The position numbers and the translations under genes were made by a program. 64,000 nucleotides of DNA. Origin: Mucilaginibacter sp. GTDB taxonomy: Bacteria > Bacteroidota > Bacteroidia > Sphingobacteriales > Sphingobacteriaceae. The DNA lies in NCBI RefSeq assembly GCF_028288205.1, contig NZ_JAQBOD010000018.1, positions 1 to 64,000 on the forward strand, in the 5' to 3' direction. Below the pieces are notes generated by a model. That model saw nothing but the letters and a program-made list of their open reading frames with translations. It searched no databases and had not been told where the DNA came from. Positions 25,108 through 35,168 of this stretch are shown here, one piece after another (within the stretch, counting starts at the first letter, position 1; the number at the start of each line of letters is the position of its first letter).

Positions 25108-26484
25108 ATGAGAAAGTTTGGGATAGTAGTTTTAAGCATAATTTTATTCGCATCTGTAGCCAGTGCGCAGAAGATCACTTTAGACAAAATTGTAGCGGTT
25201 GTAGGCGCTAACGTAATATTACAATCAGATATTGAGCTGTTAAACGCGCAATATACCATGCAGGGCGCACATACGGACAAATGCTTTCTGGCACAAAATC
25301 TTATCACACAAAAACTGTTGGTTCAGCAAGCTATTATAGATAGTATTGATGTAAAAGAGGACGAGATTGACGGCGAAGTTGACCGCAGGATGCGCAGAAT
25401 GATGCAACAAGCCGGCGGGCAGGATAAGTTGGAGACATTTTTAGGACGATCTGTCATACAATATAAAGACGAAATACGACCTGATGTAAAAGAAATGTTG
25501 GTTGCAGAAAGAATGCGCCAGCATATTACAGAGAAATTGAATACTACTCCGCAGGATGTTAAGGATTATTTTAATAAAATGTCTAAAGACAGCCTGCCAA
25601 CATTTAATAAAGAGGTTGAGGTTGCCGAGATTGTTGTTGAACCCAAGCTTACTAAAGAGGAAAAGGAATATTATCGGCAAAAATCGCAGGATCTGTTAAA
25701 CAGGATAAAAAAGGGCGAAGACTTTGCTACGCTGGCAACCGCCTATTCGCAAGATCCGGGTTCGGCACCACAGGGTGGTGATGTAGGTTTTGCAGATCGC
25801 AATACCTTTGTTAAGGAATTTACTGCCTGGGCATTCAAACTAAAAGCGGGTGAATATTCGCCGGTATTTGAATCGCCCGATTATGGCTTCTTCTTTTTAC
25901 AGGTAATTGAGCGCCGCGGCGAGCAGGTACATGTGCGCCATATTTTAATTACACCGCCAATTACCCCAGAAAGCCTTACAAGGGCTAAAGGGAAAGCTGA
26001 TACTGTTTATAATTTATTAAATAAAAATCGCAAAGCTGATTTCTTTTCGGCTGCGGCCTCTGTTTATTCGGATAATAAGGAAACCAAATTTAATGGCGGG
26101 ATGATATTAAATCCTGAAAACGTTGAAGTACGGACCAGTTATATCCCTACTGACAAGCTTGACCCGCAAATTGCATTAGTGGTTGATACCATGAAAGTTG
26201 GCGGAATATCAAAACCAGTATTGTATACAGATGAAAGAGGCAAAAAAAGCTACCGCATATTTTATTTAAAATCTGTAACAGATGCACATAAAGCTAATTT
26301 GGCACAGGATCTTCCCAAAATAAAACTGATGGCAAACGATGCTAAAATTAGCCGTACCGTTAGCCAGTGGTTTGCTAAGAAAAGAAAAGAAACCTATATT
26401 AAGCTTGATCCGCAATACCAGGCATGCCCGGTATTAAAAGATTGGTCAACACCAACAACAACAGCCGCCCAGGTTAATCCTTAA
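25108..26484 (+). CDS. SurA-like periplasmic peptidylprolyl isomerase
   Basis: 458 residues with a signal peptide (…ASVASAQK). An N-terminal SurA-type chaperone domain (ITLDKIVAVVGANVILQSDIELL) is followed by two parvulin-type rotamase domains. The first is clear (GEDFATLATAYSQDPGSAPQGGDVGFADR… VFESPDYGFFFLQVIERRGEQVHVRHILI); the second (KADFFSAAASVYSDNKETKFNGGMI) is weaker. The protein would escort outer-membrane proteins through the periplasm. The MoxR gene starts five bases downstream, so the two are co-transcribed. Confidence 0.9.
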   Translation: MRKFGIVVLSIILFASVASAQKITLDKIVAVVGANVILQSDIELLNAQYTMQGAHTDKCFLAQNLITQKLLVQQAIIDSIDVKEDEIDGEVDRRMRRMMQQAGGQDKLETFLGRSVIQYKDEIRPDVKEMLVAERMRQHITEKLNTTPQDVKDYFNKMSKDSLPTFNKEVEVAEIVVEPKLTKEEKEYYRQKSQDLLNRIKKGEDFATLATAYSQDPGSAPQGGDVGFADRNTFVKEFTAWAFKLKAGEYSPVFESPDYGFFFLQVIERRGEQVHVRHILITPPITPESLTRAKGKADTVYNLLNKNRKADFFSAAASVYSDNKETKFNGGMILNPENVEVRTSYIPTDKLDPQIALVVDTMKVGGISKPVLYTDERGKKSYRIFYLKSVTDAHKANLAQDLPKIKLMANDAKISRTVSQWFAKKRKETYIKLDPQYQACPVLKDWSTPTTTAAQVNP

Positions 26485-26488
26485 AACT

Positions 26489-27451
26489 ATGCAACACACG
26501 TCCGATGTAGAAGCAGCAGATGCTTTAAAACACGCTTATGAGCAGATACGCTCAGAAATAAGTAATGTAATTGTCGGGCAGGATGAAGTTGTAAAGTTTG
26601 TGCTGATATCCATTTTTAGCAATGGGCATTGCCTGTTAGTGGGTGTGCCCGGCCTGGCAAAAACGTTATTGGTACAAACCGTATCAGAGGTGCTCCATCT
26701 TAATTTTAACCGTATACAATTTACGCCCGACCTGATGCCGTCAGACATTATAGGGTCTGAAATTTTGGGCGAAGACAGGAACTTTAAATTTATTCCGGGT
26801 CCGGTTTTTTCAAATATAATTTTAGCCGACGAGATAAACCGCACCCCACCTAAAACACAGGCAGCGCTTTTAGAGGCTATGCAGGAAAAAGCGGTTACCG
26901 CAGCGGGTGTTACGCATAAGCTTTCGCAACCATTTTTTGTTTTAGCTACCCAGAACCCTATTGAGCAGGAAGGCACCTACCCGTTGCCCGAGGCCCAGCT
27001 TGATCGTTTTATGTTTAAGATATCTTTAAACTATCCATCCTTTAAAGAAGAGCTGCAGATAGTTAAAAACACCACCAGTACCCTGCAATCTTCTGTTAAG
27101 AAAATATTAAATGCCGAGCAGATCATTTACTTTCAACAATTGGTACGCAATATACCGGTTACTGATAATGTATTGGAGTATGCTGTTAAGCTGGTAGCAA
27201 AAACACGTCCCGATGGCGAATTTGCCGCACCACAAGTTAAACGTTTATTAAACTGGGGCGCGGGGCCGCGCGCATCGCAGTTTTTAATATTGGGTGCTAA
27301 ATGCCACGCTGTTATTAACGGCAAATACTCACCGGATATTGAAGATGTAAAAGCTGTAGCAAAACCTATATTGAGTCATCGTATTGTGCGTAGCTATCAT
27401 GCAGAAGCCGAGGGCCTGTCAACAGATGATATAATTGAGCAGTTGTTTTAG
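26489..27451 (+). CDS. MoxR-family AAA+ ATPase
   Basis: 320 residues. Walker A reads VGVPGLAKT, Walker B IILADEINR, then PPKTQAALLEAMQEK and the sensor segment VLATQNPIEQEGTYPLPEAQLDRFMF, all typical MoxR. The family acts as a chaperone-like ATPase, often with von Willebrand A or DUF58 partners. Such partners usually follow in Bacteroidota, but here the gene is followed directly by a terminator, so the partner is elsewhere or absent. It shares an operon with the SurA-like gene. Confidence 0.93.
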   Translation: MQHTSDVEAADALKHAYEQIRSEISNVIVGQDEVVKFVLISIFSNGHCLLVGVPGLAKTLLVQTVSEVLHLNFNRIQFTPDLMPSDIIGSEILGEDRNFKFIPGPVFSNIILADEINRTPPKTQAALLEAMQEKAVTAAGVTHKLSQPFFVLATQNPIEQEGTYPLPEAQLDRFMFKISLNYPSFKEELQIVKNTTSTLQSSVKKILNAEQIIYFQQLVRNIPVTDNVLEYAVKLVAKTRPDGEFAAPQVKRLLNWGAGPRASQFLILGAKCHAVINGKYSPDIEDVKAVAKPILSHRIVRSYHAEAEGLSTDDIIEQLF

Positions 27452-27454
27452 TGT

Positions 27455-27577
27455 TAAAGATTGGTTATTAGAGATTAAAGATTAGTTGACTGTCTGTCGA
27501 AAAATACAAAAGGCTAACCGAACAGTTAGCCTTTTGTATTATGCAAATCCTAATAATAACTGATCTCTAATCTTTTA
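27455..27577. repeat. GAGATTAAAGATTAG-type flanking repeats
   Basis: TTATTAGAGATTAAAGATTAG at about 27466-27486 has a loose inverted counterpart, CTGATCTCTAATCTTTTAAG, at about 27558-27578. They enclose the terminator at 27503-27540. This is low-complexity intergenic DNA of a type repeated in such genomes. Confidence 0.5.
27503..27540. terminator. Bidirectional intrinsic terminator
   Basis: A perfect 16-bp stem, AATACAAAAGGCTAAC / GTTAGCCTTTTGTATT, with loop CGAACA. AT pairs at both ends can serve as T-runs for either strand. It separates the moxR transcript from the convergent NTF2-like gene. It is flanked by TTAGAGATTAAAGATTAG-type repeats on both sides. Confidence 0.85.
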
Positions 27578-27580
27578 AGC

Positions 27581-28447
27581 CTACTTTTCTATCGCCGAAA
27601 ACACTTCCAGCAAAATATTCCATTTGTGGCTGGCATTATCCACTTCCCAAATTCGCGCGTAATTGTAATCGCTTACAATATTGCCTTTTTTAATGCGTGC
27701 CCGGCCATAACTATAAGCCAGATCATTACTTGTTGAACGGCCGGCGCTAATTGTTTCGGCAGTTATAGTGATAGCCTCATTGCTCAAAAACTTCAGTATT
27801 TTATCTGTACCGGTCATTGGTTCAAATCCGGGGAAATAATAGCGCCCTTCAGGACTTAAGTATTCTTTATATGCAGCTAATGTAGATATGGGTAAAGAAT
27901 TATTAAAATACTTATCGGTAAGCAATATGATATTTTTACCGCCAAATGGGTCTTTATTTAGTGTTACTTTTTTTGTAGCATCGGGCTCTTTAAAATCTAC
28001 AGGTGTTTCTTGTTCAGCTTCGGGATGCTGTATGCCCAGATCAATTAATAATTTAAGTTTGTTTTCAGCATCTGCACGCCATATAGAAACATAATCACCA
28101 TACACCTTATCATCATCGGTTTTACCATTTTGATAAATATAAGGGCCGGCTGTAAAAGCCAGATCGCCATTAAAAGATATACGGGCAAATTTAGGCTGCC
28201 ATTGTAAGGTACCGGGTTGTTTTTCAATATTGCCATAAAAATCGGTGATCTTGATGGGCCTTGGTTTAAATACAATGCCTTCCGGATCGGCTACAGCTAA
28301 AAACCCATCTTTTATGCCTTTACGGGCAACTAATTTATTAAAACTATCTTCGGCCTCAACAACTTTACTAACCTGGGCAGGGCCCTGCGCTACAGCTATT
28401 GCTGCATAACTAATAAAGCTAATAACAACCAGTAATTTTTTTTTCAT
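27581..28447 (-). CDS. Exported protein with NTF2/SnoaL-like domains
   Basis: 288 residues with a signal peptide (…SYAAIAVAQ). Two halves each look like a DUF4440/SnoaL-type cone: VVEAEDSFNKLVARKGIKDGFLAVADPEGIVF with FNGDLAFTAGPYIYQNG, and LAAYKEYLSPEGRYYFPGFEPMTGTDKILKFL with DLAYSYGRARIKKGNIVSDYNYARIWE. The fold is used for many small-molecule roles, so function is open. It is a single gene bounded by the bidirectional terminator downstream. Confidence 0.75.
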   Translation of the reverse strand: MKKKLLVVISFISYAAIAVAQGPAQVSKVVEAEDSFNKLVARKGIKDGFLAVADPEGIVFKPRPIKITDFYGNIEKQPGTLQWQPKFARISFNGDLAFTAGPYIYQNGKTDDDKVYGDYVSIWRADAENKLKLLIDLGIQHPEAEQETPVDFKEPDATKKVTLNKDPFGGKNIILLTDKYFNNSLPISTLAAYKEYLSPEGRYYFPGFEPMTGTDKILKFLSNEAITITAETISAGRSTSNDLAYSYGRARIKKGNIVSDYNYARIWEVDNASHKWNILLEVFSAIEK

Positions 28448-28540
28448 TTGTAATGGATTTTTAGGTCGATTGATTTTTAATTAAACCGGGCATGAACCCG
28501 GTTGTATCTGCTTATAATTTGATTAACGTTATTTAATGAA

Positions 28541-30004
28541 TTAAATTTTACTCCAGTTAGTGCCTTCTTTACTATCTTTTAATTGAAAGCCTATTTTTTG
28601 TAAACCATCCCTTATTTTATCTGATGTAGCATAATCATGGTTGCCTTTAGCTTCGTTACGTAAGGTAACAATCAGGTTCAATATTTTAGGCAGATCGTCA
28701 TTCGCGGCTTGTTCATTCTTTAATCCTAAAATATCAAACGCAAAAATGTTCATCGTGTTTTTTATAAGTTGCAGGTTGGCCGCATCTATTTTCATTTTAC
28801 CATCATGCACAGAATTAATAATTCGCGAAGCTTCAAATAATTCGGCAATTAAAACCGGGCTGTTAAAATCATCATTCATGGCATCATAGCAGCGTTGTTG
28901 TAAAGGCGCTATCTCTACATCTGTACTGGCGGATACCTTTAAGGTATCCAGCAATGTAACCGCATTCATTAAGCGCTTAAATCCTTTTTCTGATGCTTCC
29001 ATGGCCTCATTGCCAAAGTCTAACGTACTACGATAGTGCGCCTGCAGCATGAAAAACTTTACGGTCATGGGGCTGTACCCTCTGTCTAATATAGAATGCT
29101 GACCGGTAAAAAGTTCATGCGGTAAAAAACTATTACCTAATGATTTTGACATTTTTTGCCCGTTTACCGTAAGCATATTGGTATGTATCCAGTAGGTAGC
29201 CGGGTTTTTACCGCAGCAAGCCACGTTTTGCGCTATCTCATTAGTATGATGGGTAGGCATTAAGTCTATACCACCACCATGAATATCAAATTGCTCGCCC
29301 AAATATTTATGGCTCATAGCCGAACATTCCAAATGCCACCCCGGGAACCCAACGCTCCATGGCGATGGCCACTTCATTAAATGTTCGGGCTTGGCTTTTA
29401 TCCACAACGCAAAATCAAGCGGCCCGTGTTTATCACCCTGGCCACCTAAGGTGCGGGTGTTAATTAATAGGTCTTCCAGTTTACGGCCATTTAGAATCCC
29501 ATAATCCTGGGTCCTGTTATATTTTTCAACATCAAAATAAACCGAGCCATCCACCTCATAAGCATACCCGTTTTCGAGTATTATTTTTATCAGTTCTATC
29601 TGCTCAACAATATGCCCGGTAGCTGTTGGCTCAATGCTTGGCGGCAGCGTGTTAAATATTTGCAGCACACCATGAAAACCAACGGTATATTGCTGTACAA
29701 TTTCCATTGGCTCCAGCTGGGCTATTTTGGCTTTTTTTGATATTTTATCTTCGCCCATATCGCCGCCATCACCTTCTAAGTGCCCCGCATCGGTAATATT
29801 GCGTACATAACGCACCTTGTAACCAATATGGTTAAGGTAACGAAACATTAAATCGAACGAAATATAGGTGCGGCAATTGCCCAGGTGAACATCACTATAA
29901 ACGGTAGGGCCGCATACATACATGCCTACATGAGGCGCGTTAAGCGGTTTAAATTCTTCCTTTTTTCGTGCTAAAGTATTGTAAACAAATAAATTTTGTT
30001 TCAT
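28541..30004 (-). CDS. cysS: Cysteinyl-tRNA synthetase
   Basis: 487 residues from the ATG at 30004. The frame stays open upstream to 30085, but [18 protein letters not shown] is the natural family N-terminus. Motifs are the zinc ligand [17 protein letters not shown] (HLGN is the HIGH-type motif), GWHLECSAM, the [17 protein letters not shown] zinc site and KMSKSLGNS. The enzyme charges tRNA-Cys. It is a single gene whose upstream region holds an imperfect palindrome. Confidence 0.96.
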   Translation of the reverse strand: MKQNLFVYNTLARKKEEFKPLNAPHVGMYVCGPTVYSDVHLGNCRTYISFDLMFRYLNHIGYKVRYVRNITDAGHLEGDGGDMGEDKISKKAKIAQLEPMEIVQQYTVGFHGVLQIFNTLPPSIEPTATGHIVEQIELIKIILENGYAYEVDGSVYFDVEKYNRTQDYGILNGRKLEDLLINTRTLGGQGDKHGPLDFALWIKAKPEHLMKWPSPWSVGFPGWHLECSAMSHKYLGEQFDIHGGGIDLMPTHHTNEIAQNVACCGKNPATYWIHTNMLTVNGQKMSKSLGNSFLPHELFTGQHSILDRGYSPMTVKFFMLQAHYRSTLDFGNEAMEASEKGFKRLMNAVTLLDTLKVSASTDVEIAPLQQRCYDAMNDDFNSPVLIAELFEASRIINSVHDGKMKIDAANLQLIKNTMNIFAFDILGLKNEQAANDDLPKILNLIVTLRNEAKGNHDYATSDKIRDGLQKIGFQLKDSKEGTNWSKI

Positions 30005-30033
30005 GGTGGCAAACTTACGATTTTTCATTTTTA

Positions 30034-30108
30034 GTTGAGCGGTTGGATCGAGTTGATTATATGAATGAATGATTTTTACAATCATTCAACTTAATCCAAC
30101 CGGTAACA
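30034..30108. repeat. Imperfect palindrome upstream of cysS
   Basis: GGTTGGAT and ATCCAACC form the outer arms, and GAATGATT / AATCATTC the inner arms, around a short TTTAC centre. It lies between the cysS start and the 3' end of the EEP-family gene. Confidence 0.55.
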
Positions 30109-30123
30109 CAATCAACTACTCAC

Positions 30124-31236
30124 TTACTTTAATATTAAATCTGCGCAAACCGGGTAATGGTCTGATAGTTTTTTTTCGGTGATGGTATAGCTTGCCACAT
30201 CAAATTGCGGGGCCACCATAATATAATCTATCTGGTAATTAGGGAAATCGCCATTATAGGTACGACCCAGGCCAAAACCCTTTTCGCGAAAGGCATTTTT
30301 TAACCCTTTAGCCATCTGGTTAACCGCGTATGATGATGGTGTATCATTAAAATCGCCGGATATGATATAAGGATAAGGGCATTGTTGTGCATGCTCCCTT
30401 ATTTTTGCTACCTGCTCGCTGCGCTTTAAAAAAGCGCGTTTTAATTTGCCGCCTAAACGCATTGTTGATGTTATATCGGGTTTGCCGCTTTTTGATATGG
30501 TATCCAGATACCGGTAATCTTTAGGACCAAATTGTATAGATTGCAGATGAACGCTATATATCCTGAAAGGGTGGCCATTCTTTTTTATATCAATAAAAAC
30601 ACACTGGTTATCATTGTTTTTTTCGTCAGATAATTGAATAAATCCCTTCCCTACAATAGCAAGCCTTGAAAATATGGCCATACCCATATGCTCATCCGCG
30701 TTGCCATGCAACTCTGCAAAATAATAGTTACTGGCACCCATTATCTTTTTTACAGAATCGGCCATGTCATACTCTCCGCGGTTGCGTGTATAAAACTCTT
30801 GTATCCCAATAATATCCGGGTTGTTTGCAGAAATGATCTCCAGTATTTCGTGTTTGGTAGATATATCTTTTGTGGAACTGTATTTTTTAAAATTATGCAC
30901 GTTATAGGTCATCAAACGGATATTGTTACCATCGGGAGAAATATTATTATTATTGCCGATATGGAAACCTATATTATTCTTTAATACATTAATGCCGCAA
31001 AGTATTACCAACACAGACAGCAGACCGAACAAGGGCCTGCGAAATAACCAATACACTATCATGAGCACATTGGTTAGTAATAATGGCGGATAGGCCAATC
31101 CAAAAAAAGCGATGAGCCAGAATTGTTTAGGATCAGTTACCGGGGCAAGGTAGCTAATAAGCAATGCTAAACATAAACCACAATTTATCCATAAAAACAG
31201 CTTATCAATAAATGGTAGTTTTTTTATTGCCTTCAT
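30124..31236 (-). CDS. Membrane-anchored endonuclease/exonuclease/phosphatase family protein
   Basis: 370 residues. Two or three N-terminal membrane helices (residues 13-90) precede an EEP-fold domain: TYNVHNFKKY, IIGIQEFYTR, the HLQSIQFGP segment, SGDFNDTPSSYAVN, YQIDYIM and SDHYPVCADL carry the metal and catalytic residues. The domain faces the periplasm if the helices are read conventionally, so the substrate could be a phosphodiester lipid or nucleic acid; it is unknown. The start overlaps the downstream end of the first rhomboid gene by four bases, indicating a shared transcript. Confidence 0.88.
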   Translation of the reverse strand: MKAIKKLPFIDKLFLWINCGLCLALLISYLAPVTDPKQFWLIAFFGLAYPPLLLTNVLMIVYWLFRRPLFGLLSVLVILCGINVLKNNIGFHIGNNNNISPDGNNIRLMTYNVHNFKKYSSTKDISTKHEILEIISANNPDIIGIQEFYTRNRGEYDMADSVKKIMGASNYYFAELHGNADEHMGMAIFSRLAIVGKGFIQLSDEKNNDNQCVFIDIKKNGHPFRIYSVHLQSIQFGPKDYRYLDTISKSGKPDITSTMRLGGKLKRAFLKRSEQVAKIREHAQQCPYPYIISGDFNDTPSSYAVNQMAKGLKNAFREKGFGLGRTYNGDFPNYQIDYIMVAPQFDVASYTITEKKLSDHYPVCADLILK

Positions 31237-32093
31237 TTTTTGCTGGCGCGAAATAATATGTCTTTTTCCTGCTTGCTCAGGTTATCGTATCCCGTCTTTG
31301 AAATTTTATCCAATATTTGATCAACCTCATCTTGTCGCGGCTCGTTTGTAGCGCTTCTGTCCCTGTTGGTTGATGCTACTTTCAGCTTCGATCTTGATTT
31401 AAACAACCTGGCTATAAACCCTACCATATCGCGGCCTTTTTGTAACTGCTTAACGTATATAAAACCAAATAACGCACCGCCAATATGGGCTATTTCGCCA
31501 CCGGCATTTGGGCCCGTTATTCCTAAAAAATCAATTACTATATAAAATATAACCAGCCATTTTAACCTTATGGGGCCAATAAACATTAATGATATGGTAT
31601 AATTGGGCGCTATAGTAGCGGCGCCAACAATTATAGCCGTAACGCTGGCTGATGCCCCAATTGCAGAGCTTGTAAGCACTGCGCCGCTTTGTGTAAACGC
31701 CGGGAAAATATTGTAGCTGGCAATATATAATGCAGCCCCTGCTAATCCACCTAATAAATATAAACCTAATGTACGCTTTTTACCTAAAAACTCCTCAAAT
31801 ATTCCACCCATCCAATAAAGCCAAAGCATATTAAAAAGGATATGAAATATACCCGCATGCATGAACATATAAGTAAGCGGTGTCCAGAAACGGGTAAGCA
31901 GTTTGGGCAAATAGGATGGCAGCGCCAGGTACTCATAGCTATAAGATGCTATAATAGTAGTGCGCAGCATTAATTGTTCAAGCACAGAGGTAATGCCGAT
32001 AGCCAAAAAAACTATAACATTAATGCCAATAAGCAAGTTTAACTTACTGCCGGATTGAAATGTTTTATAATGTATATTTTGCCAGAACGTCAT
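31233..32093 (-). CDS. Rhomboid-family membrane serine protease
   Basis: 286 residues with about six helices. Rhomboid signs are MFMHAGIFHILFNMLWLYWMGG (loop and HxxxN), the serine motif GASASV, and the catalytic His in EIAHIGGALFGFIYV. The serine motif differs slightly from the usual GxSG, with Ala after the Ser. The C-terminal 80 residues are cytosolic and charged (SKLKVASTNRDRSATNEPRQ…LSKQEKDILFRA). It lies in tandem with a second rhomboid and overlaps the EEP gene by four bases. Confidence 0.9.
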   Translation of the reverse strand: MTFWQNIHYKTFQSGSKLNLLIGINVIVFLAIGITSVLEQLMLRTTIIASYSYEYLALPSYLPKLLTRFWTPLTYMFMHAGIFHILFNMLWLYWMGGIFEEFLGKKRTLGLYLLGGLAGAALYIASYNIFPAFTQSGAVLTSSAIGASASVTAIIVGAATIAPNYTISLMFIGPIRLKWLVIFYIVIDFLGITGPNAGGEIAHIGGALFGFIYVKQLQKGRDMVGFIARLFKSRSKLKVASTNRDRSATNEPRQDEVDQILDKISKTGYDNLSKQEKDILFRASKK

Positions 32094-32114
32094 AAAATTA
32101 ATTTATAAAACCGC

Positions 32115-32840
32115 TTAGAATTGAAAATCTTTCGGCCCTTGCAAACGCCAGGCCTTTACTAATATAAAACCTAATATGGCACCGCCTAAATGCGCAAAAT
32201 GAGCCACGTTATCGCCACCAAACTGGCCAATACCCAATCCCAATTCAATTAAAATATATACAGGGATAATGTATTTTGCTTTAACAGGTACCGGTATAAA
32301 CATGATCATTAATTCGGCATTAGGGTATATCATACCAAACGCAATCAGCAAGCCAAATATAGCACCGGATGCACCTACCATGTTACCATGATAAATATCA
32401 TATAGCTTCTGGGCATGTTCGCCATAAATTAAATAGGATGATTCCAGTTCGGGCGATTGAATGCTTAAATGGCCGGTTATAGCATGTACCTCAAATGCCT
32501 GTACCATCATTTGTAATATAATAGCGCCTAAACCGCAAATAAAATAAAATGCCAGAAAACGCTTAGAGCCCATTATATATTCTACAACCGTTCCGAAAGA
32601 ATATAACGCGAACATATTAAAAATGATATGCGCCCACCCGCCATGTAAAAACATGTAAGTAATTAATTGAAATGGCTTAAAGGACGGCGAATTAAAATAA
32701 TACACTCCAAAATATTCGGCCACCGGGTCGCTATTACCGGCAAAACCATGACTGTAATATAGCGATGGTATAAAACATAGAATATTAATAATAAGCAGGT
32801 TTTTTGCAACCGGCGGGATATTAGCTAAAGGAGACTGCAT
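32115..32840 (-). CDS. Rhomboid-family membrane serine protease
   Basis: 241 residues with about six helices. The motifs are complete: MFLHGGWAHIIFNMFALYSFG, GNMVGASGAIFGLLIAFG with the nucleophile Ser, and NVAHFAHLGGAILGFILVK with the catalytic His. It cleaves other membrane proteins within the bilayer; targets are unknown. It is 30 bases downstream of mutL and 21 upstream of the other rhomboid, so mutL, both rhomboids and the EEP protein are probably one operon. Confidence 0.93.
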   Translation of the reverse strand: MQSPLANIPPVAKNLLIINILCFIPSLYYSHGFAGNSDPVAEYFGVYYFNSPSFKPFQLITYMFLHGGWAHIIFNMFALYSFGTVVEYIMGSKRFLAFYFICGLGAIILQMMVQAFEVHAITGHLSIQSPELESSYLIYGEHAQKLYDIYHGNMVGASGAIFGLLIAFGMIYPNAELMIMFIPVPVKAKYIIPVYILIELGLGIGQFGGDNVAHFAHLGGAILGFILVKAWRLQGPKDFQF

Positions 32841-32869
32841 GGGTGTTTAATATAGTTCAATTTACCCGG

Positions 32870-34723
32870 TTATTTTTCAAACCGTTCTAATAATTCATTT
32901 AATGTAAAGGTAGTAATTACAGGCTTGCCATTTAACGCCAAATTTGGCATTTGGCATGCAAAAAGCTGGTCGGTTAATAAGTTCATTTCTTCTGATGATA
33001 ATTTAGTACCTGCTTTAATAGCCGCGTTACGTGCTAACGACCGTGCCAGGTTATCGCGTTTGTCTAATTTCAATATGGCCAGGTTATTTTTAAAGCCTTC
33101 CAGCAAATGCTCTAACAACTCGTGTTCGCCTACATTGTTTAGGTCGGCAGGTATGCCCTCAACAACCACGGTATTTTTACCAAACTCACGTATATCAAAA
33201 CCCAGCGCGCGTATATCAGGTAGTAATTCTTTTAATAACTCAAAATCACTGCTGTTTAGTGTAAGCGATTGCGGAAACAAACTTTGCTGACTAACGCCCG
33301 AATGATTTTGCAATTGTTGTAAAAATCGCTCATACAAAATACGCTCGTGTGCCGCTTGCTGGCTTATCAGCATAAAACCCGATTTAATTTGCGACATGAT
33401 AAACCGGTTATGTACCTGGAAAAATTGCCTATCGCTTGATTTGGCAATCTCCTGCTCATTAACCGCTAAAGTTTCTTCCGCATGTATCTCCTGTTGTGTA
33501 ATAGTATCTTTTTTGCTGATCTCGTACAACGTATCCCAATTTTTTGGGATAGGATTACTACGGCTGCCGCCGCTATCCCGCAAAAAAGGAATTTCACGGT
33601 CTGTTTTCTTATCTGCAAACGGATTAAAATCCGGGTTGAATGCAATAACCGGCGCAACTATCTGGTCAAAAGGTGTTGGCGTTATTAAATGCTCAATGCT
33701 ATTCTCCTGGTCAAAGTCTAAACTTGGGGTAATGTTATACCTGCCCAATGAACGTTTAACCGCCGAACGGATAATGGCATAAATGGCCTTTTCGTCCTGA
33801 TATTTTATTTCGGTTTTGGTGGGGTGTACGTTGATATCAATTTTTGATGGATCAATATCGATAAACAATACATACAAAGGGAAGGTATCATCAGGCAGCA
33901 GCTCCTCAAAAGCAGTTAATACCGCATGATTTAAATAAGCGTCCCTAATAAAACGATTGTTTACAAAAAAGAATTGCTCGCCGCGTGTTCTGCGTGCAAA
34001 CTCTGGCTTGCCAACAAAGCCACGCAGGTTAATAATGGTGGTATCCTCTTCAACCGGCACCAGGCGCTGGTTATAATTATTACCAAATAAATGTATAATG
34101 CGCTGTTTTAATGTTGTTGCCGGTAAATGATAAACCTCCTGCCCATCATGATGCAACGTAAAAAACACTTCGGGGTGCGCTAATGATACCCGCTGAAACT
34201 CGTCAATAATATGGCGCATTTCTACCGGGTTGCTTTTTAAAAAGTTACGGCGCGCGGGTATATTGTAAAATAAGTTTTTAACTGATATGGATGTTCCGGC
34301 ATTGGCAGAGCAAGCCTCCTGTTTTAATACTTCTGATGCTTCAATGAAAATTTGTGTTCCCAACTCATCCTCATGACGGCGGGTTTTCAGCTCCACCTGC
34401 GCAATTGCAGCTATAGAGGCCATGGCCTCGCCTCTGAACCCCATGGTACGGATGGCAAAAAGATCCTCGGCCCGTTTAATTTTTGATGTGGCATGGCGCT
34501 CAAAGCTCATACGCGCATCAGTGCCGCTCATGCCGCAGCCATTATCAATAACCTGTATTAATGATTTACCCGCATCTTTTACAATCAGCTGAATTTTATC
34601 GGCCCCGGCATCAATAGCATTCTCTATCAGTTCTTTTACTGCCGATGCTGGTCGTTGTACCACCTCGCCGGCAGCGATCTGGTTAGCAACGGAGTCCGGT
34701 AAAAGCTGAATTATATCTGACAT
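32870..34723 (-). CDS. mutL: DNA mismatch repair protein MutL
   Basis: 617 residues. The GHKL ATPase motifs are clear: ELIENAIDAGA at 31-41, DNGCGM near 60 and TMGFRGEAMASI near 93, followed by FVNNRFIRD and DVHPTKTE-type IDINVHPTKTEIKY. A linker (340-430) leads to the C-terminal dimerisation domain starting at FFQVHNRFI. The endonuclease-type motif reads SQQAAHERILYE (454-465) instead of DQHA…E…E, losing the Asp and His but keeping both Glu. The end (CQMPNLALNGKPV) is present. First gene of a minus-strand operon. Confidence 0.96.
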   Translation of the reverse strand: MSDIIQLLPDSVANQIAAGEVVQRPASAVKELIENAIDAGADKIQLIVKDAGKSLIQVIDNGCGMSGTDARMSFERHATSKIKRAEDLFAIRTMGFRGEAMASIAAIAQVELKTRRHEDELGTQIFIEASEVLKQEACSANAGTSISVKNLFYNIPARRNFLKSNPVEMRHIIDEFQRVSLAHPEVFFTLHHDGQEVYHLPATTLKQRIIHLFGNNYNQRLVPVEEDTTIINLRGFVGKPEFARRTRGEQFFFVNNRFIRDAYLNHAVLTAFEELLPDDTFPLYVLFIDIDPSKIDINVHPTKTEIKYQDEKAIYAIIRSAVKRSLGRYNITPSLDFDQENSIEHLITPTPFDQIVAPVIAFNPDFNPFADKKTDREIPFLRDSGGSRSNPIPKNWDTLYEISKKDTITQQEIHAEETLAVNEQEIAKSSDRQFFQVHNRFIMSQIKSGFMLISQQAAHERILYERFLQQLQNHSGVSQQSLFPQSLTLNSSDFELLKELLPDIRALGFDIREFGKNTVVVEGIPADLNNVGEHELLEHLLEGFKNNLAILKLDKRDNLARSLARNAAIKAGTKLSSEEMNLLTDQLFACQMPNLALNGKPVITTFTLNELLERFEK

Positions 34724-35168
34724 GTAAAAAATTTCCCTTCAATTTCGTTTTCGGTGCTAAATTAATTATTTGCGGGCATAACTTTTTCTGTTTTTTTGCC
34801 CCGTCCAACCTCTCCAAAGCAGAGAGTTTCGATGCAGAACAGGTGGCACAGGATTTTTAAAGAAGCCATATCAAAAGTCATTAACAGTTAATATTAACAA
34901 AATAATAATTGGCCTTTGTGATCTTTGTGTCTCCTTTGCGGCCATTACGGTTAAGTTTTACCACTAAGTGCGCAAAGAAGTCACAAAGTAACGTGGAGAG
35001 CTGAGTCCACAAAATATAATTCTGTTCTGATTTTTGTAATATCAATTTTGATACAATCGCTTTTTTAAGGATGAGGCTATTAAATTAATTATTCATCCAC
35101 ATAACTTTATGATTTGATAGTTGTATATAGTTTTAAGTGTAATATATTTACAACAACACACTACCTGT
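34724..35168. other. Intergenic region between divergent genes
   Basis: About 445 bases. It contains the CTTTGTG…CACAAAG palindromic element (34912-34990) and the promoters of mutL and the amidohydrolase gene. Nothing else is recognised. Confidence 0.6.
34912..34990. repeat. CTTTGTGATCTTTGTGTC...GCGCAAAGAAGTCACAAAG palindrome
   Basis: CTTTGTG-type units on the left and TAAGTGCGCAAAGAAG then TCACAAAG on the right form an imperfect inverted repeat. A GGTTAAGTTTTACCA centre lies between. This form is a common dispersed intergenic repeat in Bacteroidota. Confidence 0.65.
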
